Positions 45,034 through 54,341 of a DNA stretch of 64,000 nt are shown piece after piece. The stretch lies in assembly GCF_015550595.1 (NCBI RefSeq), contig NZ_JADNBB010000016.1, positions 89,890 through 153,889 of the forward strand, written 5' to 3'. The first letter of the stretch is position 1, and each line of letters begins with the position of its first letter. The notes under the pieces were generated by a model. It was given only the letters and a program-made list of their open reading frames with translations, was not told the DNA's origin and searched no databases. A program made the position numbers and the translations under genes. Source of the stretch: Parabacteroides goldsteinii. Lineage in GTDB: Bacteria > Bacteroidota > Bacteroidia > Bacteroidales > Tannerellaceae.

Positions 45034-48000
45034 ATGAAAAAGAAATACTTAAAGAGTATGACGGCACACGCAATCATGGTGATACTGTCTGCATTATGCC
45101 TGACCGGATATCAGACGGTTGGAGCACAGAACCGGAATATGGGAGGAGGAGCACCCTCTAGTAGTAGTTCCGCCACACATGTCAGCTCTCCTCAAAAACC
45201 AACTATGCCCCTTATGACAAGAGGCACAGGGAATGCCGTTTCTGTTAATGAAACAGAATATGCAACTTGGGCGGATGCAGTAACAGCGATCAACCAATCA
45301 TCGGAGGCAAACTTTGATATCGTATTACTGAATCATGTAATAGATGCTAAAACAATGCCAGACAAGCCTTGCACAATTAGCGGTACTACAGCAAGCGTTA
45401 ATTTTGCCTATGTCAATGATGATGGTTTTCTCACACGAATTCAGATGTTAGCACCAATTACTTTTAAGAATATTACGCTTCAGATATCGCAGATTGCAGC
45501 GAATGGATATGCACTGACATTTGATGAAGGAGTAGCGTGTGTTACTAAATATGGTGATAATAATGAATTTACCGGTATCCGAAATATCTGGGGTGGTACG
45601 GACAATTCCAACAATGTAGAGAATACAAACATCACCATCAAAAGCGGTCAGTTCGGCTGGGTAACAGGAGGAAGTGCAAGTACTGGCAACGTCACCGGCA
45701 CATCAACCGTAACAGTAACCGGAGGAACAATTAATGGTTCCATCTTTGGAGGTGGTTATGAAGGAACATGCGGCAACACCATAGTAAATATGTCAGGAGG
45801 AACAACCGGATGGATTTACGGAGGAGGCGAAGCTAGCAACGTTACCAACACTGCCAAGCTGACTATTTCCGGTGAAAACACGATGATCAATCATAATCTT
45901 TTCGGAGGTTCCGACAGCGGAACTTGTGGCAGCACAGAAGTTATCCTTAACGGAGGTACATTCAAAGAAAACATATTTGCAGGAGGTTTTACAGGTATCG
46001 TAACCAGTCTTTCCTCCATTGTGGTGAATAACGCAAAAATAGATCCTGACGAACTTGAACCAGGTACCTATAGCGGTGGTAGCATCTATGGAGGTGGATT
46101 TGGCCAGGACGGAGATAATGGAGACAAAGGTAAAGTTGGTTCTACCAAAGTAGTAATAAAAAGTGTCGCTTCAGGTAGTAAAAACACAAATATCTATGGA
46201 GGAGGGCTTTACTCTAAAGTAACAGGCAACACGGATGTAACAATCGAAGGTGGAGATATACAATATGTATATGCCAGCGGTTACAATTATAATATGGCTA
46301 CAGGTTTAGTCGGAGGAAACGTAAATCTACTTATTAAAGGTGGAACAATTCAAGCCGTTGGTGCTGCCAGAGGGCAAGATCAAAATGGTTCTATTGCTGT
46401 TACCGGAACAATGAACATTACGATAGAAGGTGGAGTTGTAAAAAATTTCATCAGATCCGGAAACGAAAGTTTCGGAAGCGAATATAAGGCTTGCACATTG
46501 ACAGTTAAAAACCTGGGTAGCGAAAATGATCCGTATACATTGCCTGGTATATATGCAGTATCAAACCTTGTTCTCGAAAACTCAATCGTAAAATTCAATG
46601 AACCGAAGTTCGTAGAGCCGTTTGTTTATGATCTATATGGATTTACAATTATGGAGGATCATCCTATAAATATTAGTGGTAGCGGAAAACTGGTAGGAAC
46701 TAATATATTCGTTCATTCTCTATCTTCTGGTGCTTTATCGCCAAACAAGCCTCTTATAGTAACTGAAACACTGCCAACAACAACAACTTTCGCAGGTTAT
46801 GTGAAAATGGAAAACAACAATCCCGTCACCACTCCTATTTACAAAGCTGGTCACACTTACCGCCTGAAGAAAGATGATGAAACACTCTATACTGTAAACA
46901 TTACTGCTCCTAAAACAGAAGGTGTAGGAACTGTTTCCGTAAAGTGGGATCAATATGACTCAAAGGACGTGATGCTGGAAGATGGCGACCAGGTTCCGAC
47001 TAATGCATCTATTACTCCGGAAATTACACCAAACGATGAAGGTATCACTGCAACCCTTAAAAACGACGAAACAACCATTACAAGCGGATCAGCACTCACC
47101 CTCTCGGCCAACGCCTCCTTTCATGGTGAGTTTGAGATACTGCCATTAGACTTAAATGGTAAAGATGCAGATATCACCATCTCGAAAGAAGGTGATATCT
47201 GGAAATACACCAAAGAAATTCTAACAAGAGCCCCTGCCACTCCGATCTCTTTCAATGGCACGATTCAAAATACACTGGCTGATACAAAACGTGTATTAAT
47301 CGATGCCACAGCACAGGGCGCATTGACGTTCGAGAGCGCAAAGATTAATTCTACAACAACGACCGCCCCAGCCCTGACAATCAACAGCGGAGCAAGAGTT
47401 TCTTTCAGTGGAAGCTTAGAGGTGAAAACCGGAGAAGCCAACCAGTATGGTATCGTGAATAACGGTAGCCTGACAATCACCGGAGCCTCTACCGAAATCA
47501 CAGCAACCAACACCACCTCCGACAGCGACAAAGGTATCAAAGTGAATGCCACTGCCTCCCTGGTTTCTGAAACAGACACAAAACTGATCACCTCCGGCAT
47601 GGCAAACACAGGAACCGTTGTCGTGAAAGAAGGTGCAACAGCCGAGACAAGCGCAGGAACCGCACTTCAAAAAACCTATCTTGTGACCGTATCCAACCCA
47701 GGCAACGGCAACAAGCTAGTTCTTAAAGCTGGTGCCGACATCACCGTCAGCGATCAGGATAAGGTTGCAGACAAAACGGTGCTCACAGTCAGCGGAGTTC
47801 CGGCTTCCGGCTACACACTGGAGTCGATCACTGTCAGCCCAAAAGGAGGTCAGACAGCAACGCTCAGCAACAACAGCACATATACGATGCCGGAAAGCGA
47901 AGTCACCTTTGCTGCCACATTCAAAGGGATAACACCTCCGACACCTCCTGCAACAGTCTATTACAATGTTACCCTACCGACAGTAGAAGGGGCAACGACC

Positions 48001-48435
48001 GATCCTGTCGCCGGAGAATATGAAGTAGAGGCATGGGGGAGTTTTCGTTTCTATCTCACACTAAGTAAAGACTATAACCTGTCTACTCCGGTTGTAACGA
48101 CTGACCAGGGTGAAACTATCACGCCCCGCGATAGCGATGGTGCTTATATTATAAAGTATGTGCGTCAGTCTCTTGAGATATTTATCAACGATGTTGTGAA
48201 AAATCCCGATCCGGTAAGCAATGAAACAATTGAAACAAGCCAGTCCAAAGTATGGGCGGAGAATGGTATTTTGCATATTCAAACGACTGTTACAGGAAAA
48301 ATATATGTTTATTCGGCTGAAGGAAAGCTGCAAACATTACGTAACCTCAACGCCGGTGAAAATTACAGTGTTCAACTTCCAGCTGGTATCTATTTTGTTC
48401 TGATTGGCAACGAACGATTCAAAGTAAGATTGTAA
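45034..48435 (+). CDS. large secreted beta-helix surface protein with T9SS-like C-terminus
   Basis: 1133 aa. Signal peptide (AHAIMVILSALCLTGYQTVGAQ), then a low-complexity Ser/Pro stretch. Residues about 130-500 carry many G-G-T-x-x-x-x-I-x-G-G-G-type turns (GGTINGSIFGGGYEGTCG; GGTTGWIYGGGEASNVT), a right-handed beta-helix or adhesin pattern. The middle (about 620-970) has bacterial Ig-like and repeat regions. The last 70 residues (VWAENGILHIQTTVTGKIYVY...GIYFVLIGNERFKVRL) resemble a type A C-terminal signal of the type IX secretion system. Likely exported to the cell surface. No catalytic motif seen. Confidence 0.75.
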   Translation: MKKKYLKSMTAHAIMVILSALCLTGYQTVGAQNRNMGGGAPSSSSSATHVSSPQKPTMPLMTRGTGNAVSVNETEYATWADAVTAINQSSEANFDIVLLNHVIDAKTMPDKPCTISGTTASVNFAYVNDDGFLTRIQMLAPITFKNITLQISQIAANGYALTFDEGVACVTKYGDNNEFTGIRNIWGGTDNSNNVENTNITIKSGQFGWVTGGSASTGNVTGTSTVTVTGGTINGSIFGGGYEGTCGNTIVNMSGGTTGWIYGGGEASNVTNTAKLTISGENTMINHNLFGGSDSGTCGSTEVILNGGTFKENIFAGGFTGIVTSLSSIVVNNAKIDPDELEPGTYSGGSIYGGGFGQDGDNGDKGKVGSTKVVIKSVASGSKNTNIYGGGLYSKVTGNTDVTIEGGDIQYVYASGYNYNMATGLVGGNVNLLIKGGTIQAVGAARGQDQNGSIAVTGTMNITIEGGVVKNFIRSGNESFGSEYKACTLTVKNLGSENDPYTLPGIYAVSNLVLENSIVKFNEPKFVEPFVYDLYGFTIMEDHPINISGSGKLVGTNIFVHSLSSGALSPNKPLIVTETLPTTTTFAGYVKMENNNPVTTPIYKAGHTYRLKKDDETLYTVNITAPKTEGVGTVSVKWDQYDSKDVMLEDGDQVPTNASITPEITPNDEGITATLKNDETTITSGSALTLSANASFHGEFEILPLDLNGKDADITISKEGDIWKYTKEILTRAPATPISFNGTIQNTLADTKRVLIDATAQGALTFESAKINSTTTTAPALTINSGARVSFSGSLEVKTGEANQYGIVNNGSLTITGASTEITATNTTSDSDKGIKVNATASLVSETDTKLITSGMANTGTVVVKEGATAETSAGTALQKTYLVTVSNPGNGNKLVLKAGADITVSDQDKVADKTVLTVSGVPASGYTLESITVSPKGGQTATLSNNSTYTMPESEVTFAATFKGITPPTPPATVYYNVTLPTVEGATTDPVAGEYEVEAWGSFRFYLTLSKDYNLSTPVVTTDQGETITPRDSDGAYIIKYVRQSLEIFINDVVKNPDPVSNETIETSQSKVWAENGILHIQTTVTGKIYVYSAEGKLQTLRNLNAGENYSVQLPAGIYFVLIGNERFKVRL

Positions 48436-48462
48436 ATAGGTAAAGGTTTTATTCAAATAAGT

Positions 48463-48509
48463 ATTGCCCCCATAAGGTGTCTTTTTCTGACGAACCTTAT
48501 GGGGGCAAT
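48463..48509. terminator. bidirectional hairpin terminator
   Basis: Perfect 16-bp stem ATTGCCCCCATAAGGT / ACCTTATGGGGGCAAT with a 15-nt loop, between the stops of the convergent surface protein gene and the DUF3823 gene. Confidence 0.8.
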
Positions 48510-48527
48510 TGCTAATCTCCCAATTGC

Positions 48528-49244
48528 TTAAATCGAAACCTTAAACGGTTCCGTATAAACCATCGCATCGATCCCCTCTATCTTCAACCCCATACGGGCA
48601 TAGATAAATCCGCTTGAAGGCAAAGAGCCGGATGTCGAGTTGACAGACAAACTACTTAAGTCGAGACTCAGTGAAACCGGATTACCAGCCTGGGCCGGTG
48701 TAGTAACCGAGCCGGTACCCGATCCGAAATTGTAGGTGTCGTCCACAATCACATTGCGGCCGGCGTAAAGGCCAACGAACTCGATCGTCTTACCCCCGGT
48801 GATTTCATGTACGTTGCAAGTAGCCGAAACCACCTTGTTGTTGCAGGTTATAGCAGTATTCTCCAACAGATAATAAGGAGTGACCGGAATATCTACCGTC
48901 TCCCCGCTACGGCAATTCTCCACCGTGATGGTGTCGGAAGCCGTCGGGTTCGTCCACGGGCCGACATTCTCGACACGGATCAATTTATACGTTTTGCCGG
49001 TGTAAACGCTGGCACTGAACGTACCGTCCTGTGCCACCTGCACCGTCAGATAAGTGCTGGCCGACAGTTCCCAACCCGGTTCGTAGAGGCGGAAACTCAC
49101 CTGGTTGTTCTTTACGTTGACAGGCTGTCCGTCGTAAACCACTCGTCCGGTCAGCGTTGTGTTCGGGGCATCGAAGTTGTCGTATTCGCAGGAGGTGAAT
49201 ACGGCAGCCAAGGCTGCGAATAGGAATAAAGCTATCTTTTTCAT
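48528..49244 (-). CDS. DUF3823 lipoprotein of the arabinan locus
   Basis: 238 aa from ATG at 49244 (an in-frame ATG at 49256 also exists). Lipoprotein signal MKKIALFLFAALAAVFTSCEYDN. N-terminal beta domain TTLTGRVVYDGQPVNVKNNQVSFRLYEPG with a carboxypeptidase-regulatory-like fold, then the second domain typical of DUF3823. These often follow SusD genes and are thought to be surface glycan-binding accessory lipoproteins. Last gene of the operon, 18 bp after susD. Confidence 0.88.
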   Translation of the reverse strand: MKKIALFLFAALAAVFTSCEYDNFDAPNTTLTGRVVYDGQPVNVKNNQVSFRLYEPGWELSASTYLTVQVAQDGTFSASVYTGKTYKLIRVENVGPWTNPTASDTITVENCRSGETVDIPVTPYYLLENTAITCNNKVVSATCNVHEITGGKTIEFVGLYAGRNVIVDDTYNFGSGTGSVTTPAQAGNPVSLSLDLSSLSVNSTSGSLPSSGFIYARMGLKIEGIDAMVYTEPFKVSI

Positions 49245-49262
49245 ATGTATTGTCATCTTTAA

Positions 49263-51143
49263 TTAGTTGTAGTTCGGATTTTGTACCAGTTTCAGATTCT
49301 TGTTCAAGACATCCTGTTCAAATGAAGTATAGTAGTTACCCACGCGGAAGTTACGCGGAGCCTTGAAGCGCGGGGCTATCTTACGTACGAAGATATACTT
49401 GCCGTCGTTCGCACCACCGATCACCCGGTAAGGATAAAGGGCATACAACATCGTGTTCTCGGACTGCACACCGTTCCATAAGGTATGTGCTTTACGCAGA
49501 CGTTTCATATCCCACCAGCGGTGATCTTCGAGAGCCAGTTCGCAACGGCGTTCGTGCAACAGGTTGTCGATCGTCAGGTCGGCTGTCGTCCATGAGTCGG
49601 CACCAAAACCGGCACGCTGGCGTATGGCGTTCGCATATTGCAGCGCCTTGCCTGTCTGTCCCAGTTCCATCGCCGCTTCAGCCGCATTCAGATAGACCTC
49701 TCCCATCCGGAAATACGCCCACCAGATATACGAACCCTGACCACGGGCGGATGAACCGACGGTTGCATCCACATATTTACGCAGGTTGAAACCGGTATTG
49801 GTATAAGTGGCACGGTTCAGCGGGCCGTCTTTACCAATGAAAGTACCGCCGTCCGCATTCGGATGGTTATCGGCAGCTTCATAAGTGGAGTTAGGTTCCG
49901 AACCGTCGACAAACAGATACGATCCATTCTGATAAACAGCTACACCGGCCTGAACATCTAAGTGTGCCCCTTTAAATTCTTGTTCGGGAAGCAGGCAGGT
50001 TCCTTGCAAACGATAGTCGCGACCGGTAAAGATATCGGAACGGTTATCGTAAGCTATATAGTTACCGTTGGCATCCTTATCGGCCAGGCGAGCAGTGGCT
50101 CCGTCCAGTCTATAGTATGACTCCACCAACTGCAAAGTCGGGCAAAGATCCGATCCATTGTCATTGTCTTCATTCATCGACTGCGCAATATTGGCAAATG
50201 AAAAGGTATGGAACTTGCTGGCTGAATAATCCTTGCTCCAAAGCACTTCCGTGTTGCCATCCTTGATACTGACAGCCTTATAAAATTCATCCGCAGAAGG
50301 ATTATCCACTCCTTGCAGACGGAACACGCCACCGGTGATGATCTCTTCCGCACAAGCTAACGCCTTTTCATAAAATCCGCTTGCATTCTGCCCACTCATA
50401 CCAACCACGCCGTCCTGCAAATCCGAACGAACCGGATTACTCATGGCTGCATTATACTTAGCAATAGAACCGGCGTACAACATAGAACGACTGGCTAGAG
50501 CCAAAGCCGTGTATTTGTTGGCACGTGAAACATACTTGATACCATTGTTGGCTGCCAGAACTTCTTTAATTGCCATACATTCGTTATATACATAATCGTA
50601 TACTTCCGCTTCGGTGGAACGCGGCGTTTGAAGTTCAGCAATATCCATGCCCGGCGTATACACCTGCGTAGATGTAACCAAAGGCACACCACCCATGCGG
50701 ATACACATCTGGAAATAAGTATAGGCACGCAGGAAGCGGAATTCCCCGTCGTACACAGCCACATCGGCTTCCGGCAACGTAGATGTTTTCAACGATTCGA
50801 TCGCCTGGTTGATCTTATAAATGTATTCGTAATTATAATAACGGAAAACATCGTAAGCATAAGCTACCATCTGGTTACGGGCCGTTTCCACGTCCTGATT
50901 CATCAATCCGCACCACATAAAATCGTCGTAGAGGGAGAAGTTAACGTCATCGTCGAGCGTACCGTTGTTAGGCACTTCGTTGTACAGATTAGCCAAAACA
51001 CCCTGCACCATCGTGTTGTCGTTCCATACCTGGTCGCCGGTCAGGAAGTCGGAAGGTTCCGTATTGCCCAGCCATTCGTCGCAACTTGCCAGCGAGCACG
51101 TCAGTATAGCGGAACCGAGGATATATAATAAATTCTTTTTCAT
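49263..51143 (-). CDS. SusD/RagB-family glycan-binding lipoprotein
   Basis: 626 aa. Lipoprotein signal (LLYILGSAILTCSLASCDEWLG). The SusD fold is seen in FLRAYTYFQMCIRMGGVPLVTSTQ, TPRSTEAEVYDYVYNE, AEAAMELGQTGKALQYANAIRQRAG and the C-terminal LLHERRCELALEDHRWWDMKRLRKAHTLW. It sits on the cell surface as the lid of the SusC transporter and binds oligosaccharide. 13-bp gap to susC. Confidence 0.95.
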   Translation of the reverse strand: MKKNLLYILGSAILTCSLASCDEWLGNTEPSDFLTGDQVWNDNTMVQGVLANLYNEVPNNGTLDDDVNFSLYDDFMWCGLMNQDVETARNQMVAYAYDVFRYYNYEYIYKINQAIESLKTSTLPEADVAVYDGEFRFLRAYTYFQMCIRMGGVPLVTSTQVYTPGMDIAELQTPRSTEAEVYDYVYNECMAIKEVLAANNGIKYVSRANKYTALALASRSMLYAGSIAKYNAAMSNPVRSDLQDGVVGMSGQNASGFYEKALACAEEIITGGVFRLQGVDNPSADEFYKAVSIKDGNTEVLWSKDYSASKFHTFSFANIAQSMNEDNDNGSDLCPTLQLVESYYRLDGATARLADKDANGNYIAYDNRSDIFTGRDYRLQGTCLLPEQEFKGAHLDVQAGVAVYQNGSYLFVDGSEPNSTYEAADNHPNADGGTFIGKDGPLNRATYTNTGFNLRKYVDATVGSSARGQGSYIWWAYFRMGEVYLNAAEAAMELGQTGKALQYANAIRQRAGFGADSWTTADLTIDNLLHERRCELALEDHRWWDMKRLRKAHTLWNGVQSENTMLYALYPYRVIGGANDGKYIFVRKIAPRFKAPRNFRVGNYYTSFEQDVLNKNLKLVQNPNYN

Positions 51144-51156
51144 ATGATTTAATTAA

Positions 51157-54100
51157 TTAGAAGTTAAGATTAAAACCGAATGAGAACGTACGCAGGTTGG
51201 GTGTAACCAATGCACTGTTGGATTGAATCTCCGGATCGAGCTGATATTTACTCAGGTTGTCGATACTGAACAAGTTGTAAGCATTTGCATAGATACGCAG
51301 ACGATCTACAAAGAACTTGCTGGAGATAGACTTCGGCAGGGTATAACCCAGTTCCAGAGTACGGAGCTTGATATAATAAGTATTATGCATCCAGAAACTG
51401 GAGTATTTGTTGAAGCTCACATTAGCTCCGGCATAGCGGGTAGCAGGGAATTTTCCGGTGATCCATTCGCTGTTAGCATCTGTCGGATCGGCACGGTGCC
51501 AGGAGTCTGTCAATAGATAAGCAGTCGAGTTGCCATCTCCCTGGAACGGGTAAGCAACTTCCCAACTCATGTGGTAGGACTGTCCTGCCGCACCGGCAAA
51601 GTCGGCTTTCAGGTCGATACCTTTCCATTCGAAAGAGGTATTGATACCGAAGTTGATGTAAGGCAGCTGACTCAGGCCGTAACCGATAGGACGTTCGTCA
51701 AGTTCGTTGATAACGCCGTCGCCGTTCTGGTCTTTAAAGATCAGGTCGCCCGGGAGCATGGTCGTATTTCCCTGGCCGTCATTATCCACCTGATAGCCCT
51801 GGATATCTTCGTAGCTTTGGAAACGGCCGGTCACTTCATATCCCCAGTTGGTATTGGCCCAACGGTTTTCCGTAGAGTTACGATATTCGTCCCAGCTCGA
51901 ACCGAAACGCGGTTTGTAAGAGTCGCCCGACATTTTACGGGCCAAGGTGAAGTTACCGCCTACTGAATAAGTCAGTTCCCTGAACTTATCGCGCCAGGTG
52001 ATACCCAGTTCCAATCCTTTATGGTAATCCGAATTCAGGTTTTCCTTGGCCAGCGAGAAACCGACTTCCGTTGGAATCAATACGTCGTAACGCAGGGCCG
52101 GCAGACCGGTACGTTTACGTTGGAAGACTTCGAAAGTACCGCTCAAATGGTCATCCAGGAAGCCATAATCCACACCGATATTGATAAGAGTCGATTTGAT
52201 CCAGGACAGAGTAGTGATAGGGATACCACGGTATACGACACCGCTCATGGCATTACCATTCATCACGGCGTTACCCGAACCGTAAGTATATCCGTTTAAA
52301 TAAGAATAAGGGGATACGATATCGTCCAGATAGCCGTCGTTATCATCATCAACGTCGAGTTTATCGTCTCCCATCTGTCCCCAGGAAGCACGGATCTTTA
52401 GGTTAGACAATTTGATCTTATCTTTTACTCCAGCCAAGAACGACTCTTCCGAAAGCCTCCAGCCGGCAGATACAGCCGGGAAGAACCCCCAGCGATTGCC
52501 TTCCTGGAACAGGTAAGAACCGTCGTAACGGCCACTGAACTCAGCGAAGTACGTGCTTGAATAGTCGTAAGCGGCACGAAACACCATACCGGCACGGCAG
52601 GCGGTGGTTATCTTTGTTTCCATCGACTGCATATCGGCGATACCGTTCGTCAGAGGGATATAGTTATTGGTCGGCAATGTGTTATATTGCAACCAGTCTC
52701 TTGTCTTTTCAAATGTTTCTATACCTAACACCCCGGATACATGATGTTTCTGGTTAAAGGTATGGTCGTAGTTCATCTGGGCCTGGAAGGTTTGTTCCAC
52801 CTTTTCATCTTTCAGACGCCGACGCCAGGGGTTTTGGTTTCCCCATTGTTCGTTGTAGCTATCATTCGTTTTATCATAAGTATATACTTTATAGGTATAC
52901 TCGAACTGTTCCTGGTCGTTGCGGGCAATCCAATAGTTATAGGCTACGCGGGCTTTCAGTCCTTCGATCGGGCTCTGCCATTCTGCATAGACGTTGGCGG
53001 TAGCCGATTTCCAGATATCGTCCGTATAACCGGTAATACCTCTGTCGAAGATAGCGGCTCCGGTAGCGTTGTTACGGGTCGCGTTTACGTAATCCGGATT
53101 GTCGTTGGCATAAGCATGTTGTGTCGGCCAGTTCTGGAACATGGCGTAATATGGCTGCCAGTAATCGTCCAGTCCCGGCACACCTACGTTATGGCGTTCT
53201 TCGATACGACCACTCAGGTGAGCACCGATCTTCAGCGACTTGGTGATGCTCGCTTCAATATTACTCTGAAGGTTGGTACGGGCAAAATTAAACCCGTTGA
53301 TCATAGCTTTCTGGTCGAGGTGGGAAACACCGAAGTGGTAATTAATTTTTTCGGAACCACCGGTAGCACTTACGTTACCATACCACACCGGAGCGTTTTT
53401 ATTGGTGATGAACTTCTGCCAGTCGAAGCTGGAATATTCACCTTGTCCCTGACGCCACAAGTTAAGTTCTTCCATGGTGCGGGCGGTCGATCCGTAGGTA
53501 TTCAGGTCGGCCTGCATGCGTCCTTCGTAGAATTGGGAGGCGTTGGCCACCTCCGGATAACGCATGAAGTTCTGGATACCGTAATAGGCATTGGCTGATA
53601 TCTGGTTCTTTTCACCCCGTTTTCCGGATTTGGTTGTCACCAATACAACTCCGTTGGCTGCACGCAAACCGTAGATAGCGGCGGAGGCATCCTTCAGGAT
53701 CGTAATACTTTCGATATCGTTCACGTCGATATTGTTGAACTGCGCTTCTTCACATTGTATCCCGTCGATCACATACAACGGTGTACCCATGTTACGTATC
53801 TGGATAGCTGCACTCGCACCCGGGCGACCGTCGGCCTGGCGGGCGGAGATACCCGGTGTCTTACCGACCAGTGCACCGGCCGTCGTAGGAGTCGTGGTAC
53901 GTGTCAGTTCTTCCGATCTAACACTGCTGATAGCCCCGGTCAACGAGCCCTTTTTCTGGGTACCGTAACCGACAACGACCACCTCTTCCAGCGCTTCGCT
54001 GTCTTCTTTCAATTGTACCCGGATATTTTTCTTTCCTGTAATGGAAACTTCCTGCGGCGCATAACCGATATAAGAAAATACAAGGACTTTACCATTCCCT

Positions 54101-54321
54101 ACTTCCAAAGAGAATGCACCGTCCATATCCGTAATTGTACCGACATTCGGATTGTCTTTTACGACCACATTCACACCGATCAACGGCTCCCCGGTCGGAT
54201 CGGTCACGGTTCCTGTTACCACATTTGTCTGCGCCATAAGCCGGAAGCTAAAGGCCAATAAAAACAAGAGGACTACCGGTAACTTGGATAGCTGTTTGCT
54301 CTTAATAAATTGATAATTCAT
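51157..54321 (-). CDS. SusC/RagA-family TonB-dependent transporter
   Basis: 1054 aa. Signal peptide, then the carboxypeptidase-like DUF4480 region (NVVTGTVTDPTGEPLIGVNVVVKDNPNVGTITDMDGAFSL), TonB-interacting EALEEVVVVGYGTQKKGSLTGAIS box, plug domain (TPLYVIDGIQ; ILKDASAAIYGLRAANGVVLVTTKSG), and the 22-strand barrel ending in LRTFSFGFNLNF. It imports oligosaccharides across the outer membrane with the SusD neighbour. No N-terminal anti-sigma-interacting domain, which fits control by the HTCS rather than by an ECF sigma pair. Confidence 0.96.
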   Translation of the reverse strand: MNYQFIKSKQLSKLPVVLLFLLAFSFRLMAQTNVVTGTVTDPTGEPLIGVNVVVKDNPNVGTITDMDGAFSLEVGNGKVLVFSYIGYAPQEVSITGKKNIRVQLKEDSEALEEVVVVGYGTQKKGSLTGAISSVRSEELTRTTTPTTAGALVGKTPGISARQADGRPGASAAIQIRNMGTPLYVIDGIQCEEAQFNNIDVNDIESITILKDASAAIYGLRAANGVVLVTTKSGKRGEKNQISANAYYGIQNFMRYPEVANASQFYEGRMQADLNTYGSTARTMEELNLWRQGQGEYSSFDWQKFITNKNAPVWYGNVSATGGSEKINYHFGVSHLDQKAMINGFNFARTNLQSNIEASITKSLKIGAHLSGRIEERHNVGVPGLDDYWQPYYAMFQNWPTQHAYANDNPDYVNATRNNATGAAIFDRGITGYTDDIWKSATANVYAEWQSPIEGLKARVAYNYWIARNDQEQFEYTYKVYTYDKTNDSYNEQWGNQNPWRRRLKDEKVEQTFQAQMNYDHTFNQKHHVSGVLGIETFEKTRDWLQYNTLPTNNYIPLTNGIADMQSMETKITTACRAGMVFRAAYDYSSTYFAEFSGRYDGSYLFQEGNRWGFFPAVSAGWRLSEESFLAGVKDKIKLSNLKIRASWGQMGDDKLDVDDDNDGYLDDIVSPYSYLNGYTYGSGNAVMNGNAMSGVVYRGIPITTLSWIKSTLINIGVDYGFLDDHLSGTFEVFQRKRTGLPALRYDVLIPTEVGFSLAKENLNSDYHKGLELGITWRDKFRELTYSVGGNFTLARKMSGDSYKPRFGSSWDEYRNSTENRWANTNWGYEVTGRFQSYEDIQGYQVDNDGQGNTTMLPGDLIFKDQNGDGVINELDERPIGYGLSQLPYINFGINTSFEWKGIDLKADFAGAAGQSYHMSWEVAYPFQGDGNSTAYLLTDSWHRADPTDANSEWITGKFPATRYAGANVSFNKYSSFWMHNTYYIKLRTLELGYTLPKSISSKFFVDRLRIYANAYNLFSIDNLSKYQLDPEIQSNSALVTPNLRTFSFGFNLNF

Positions 54322-54341
54322 AAAAACTTTTTGTTTTAAGG

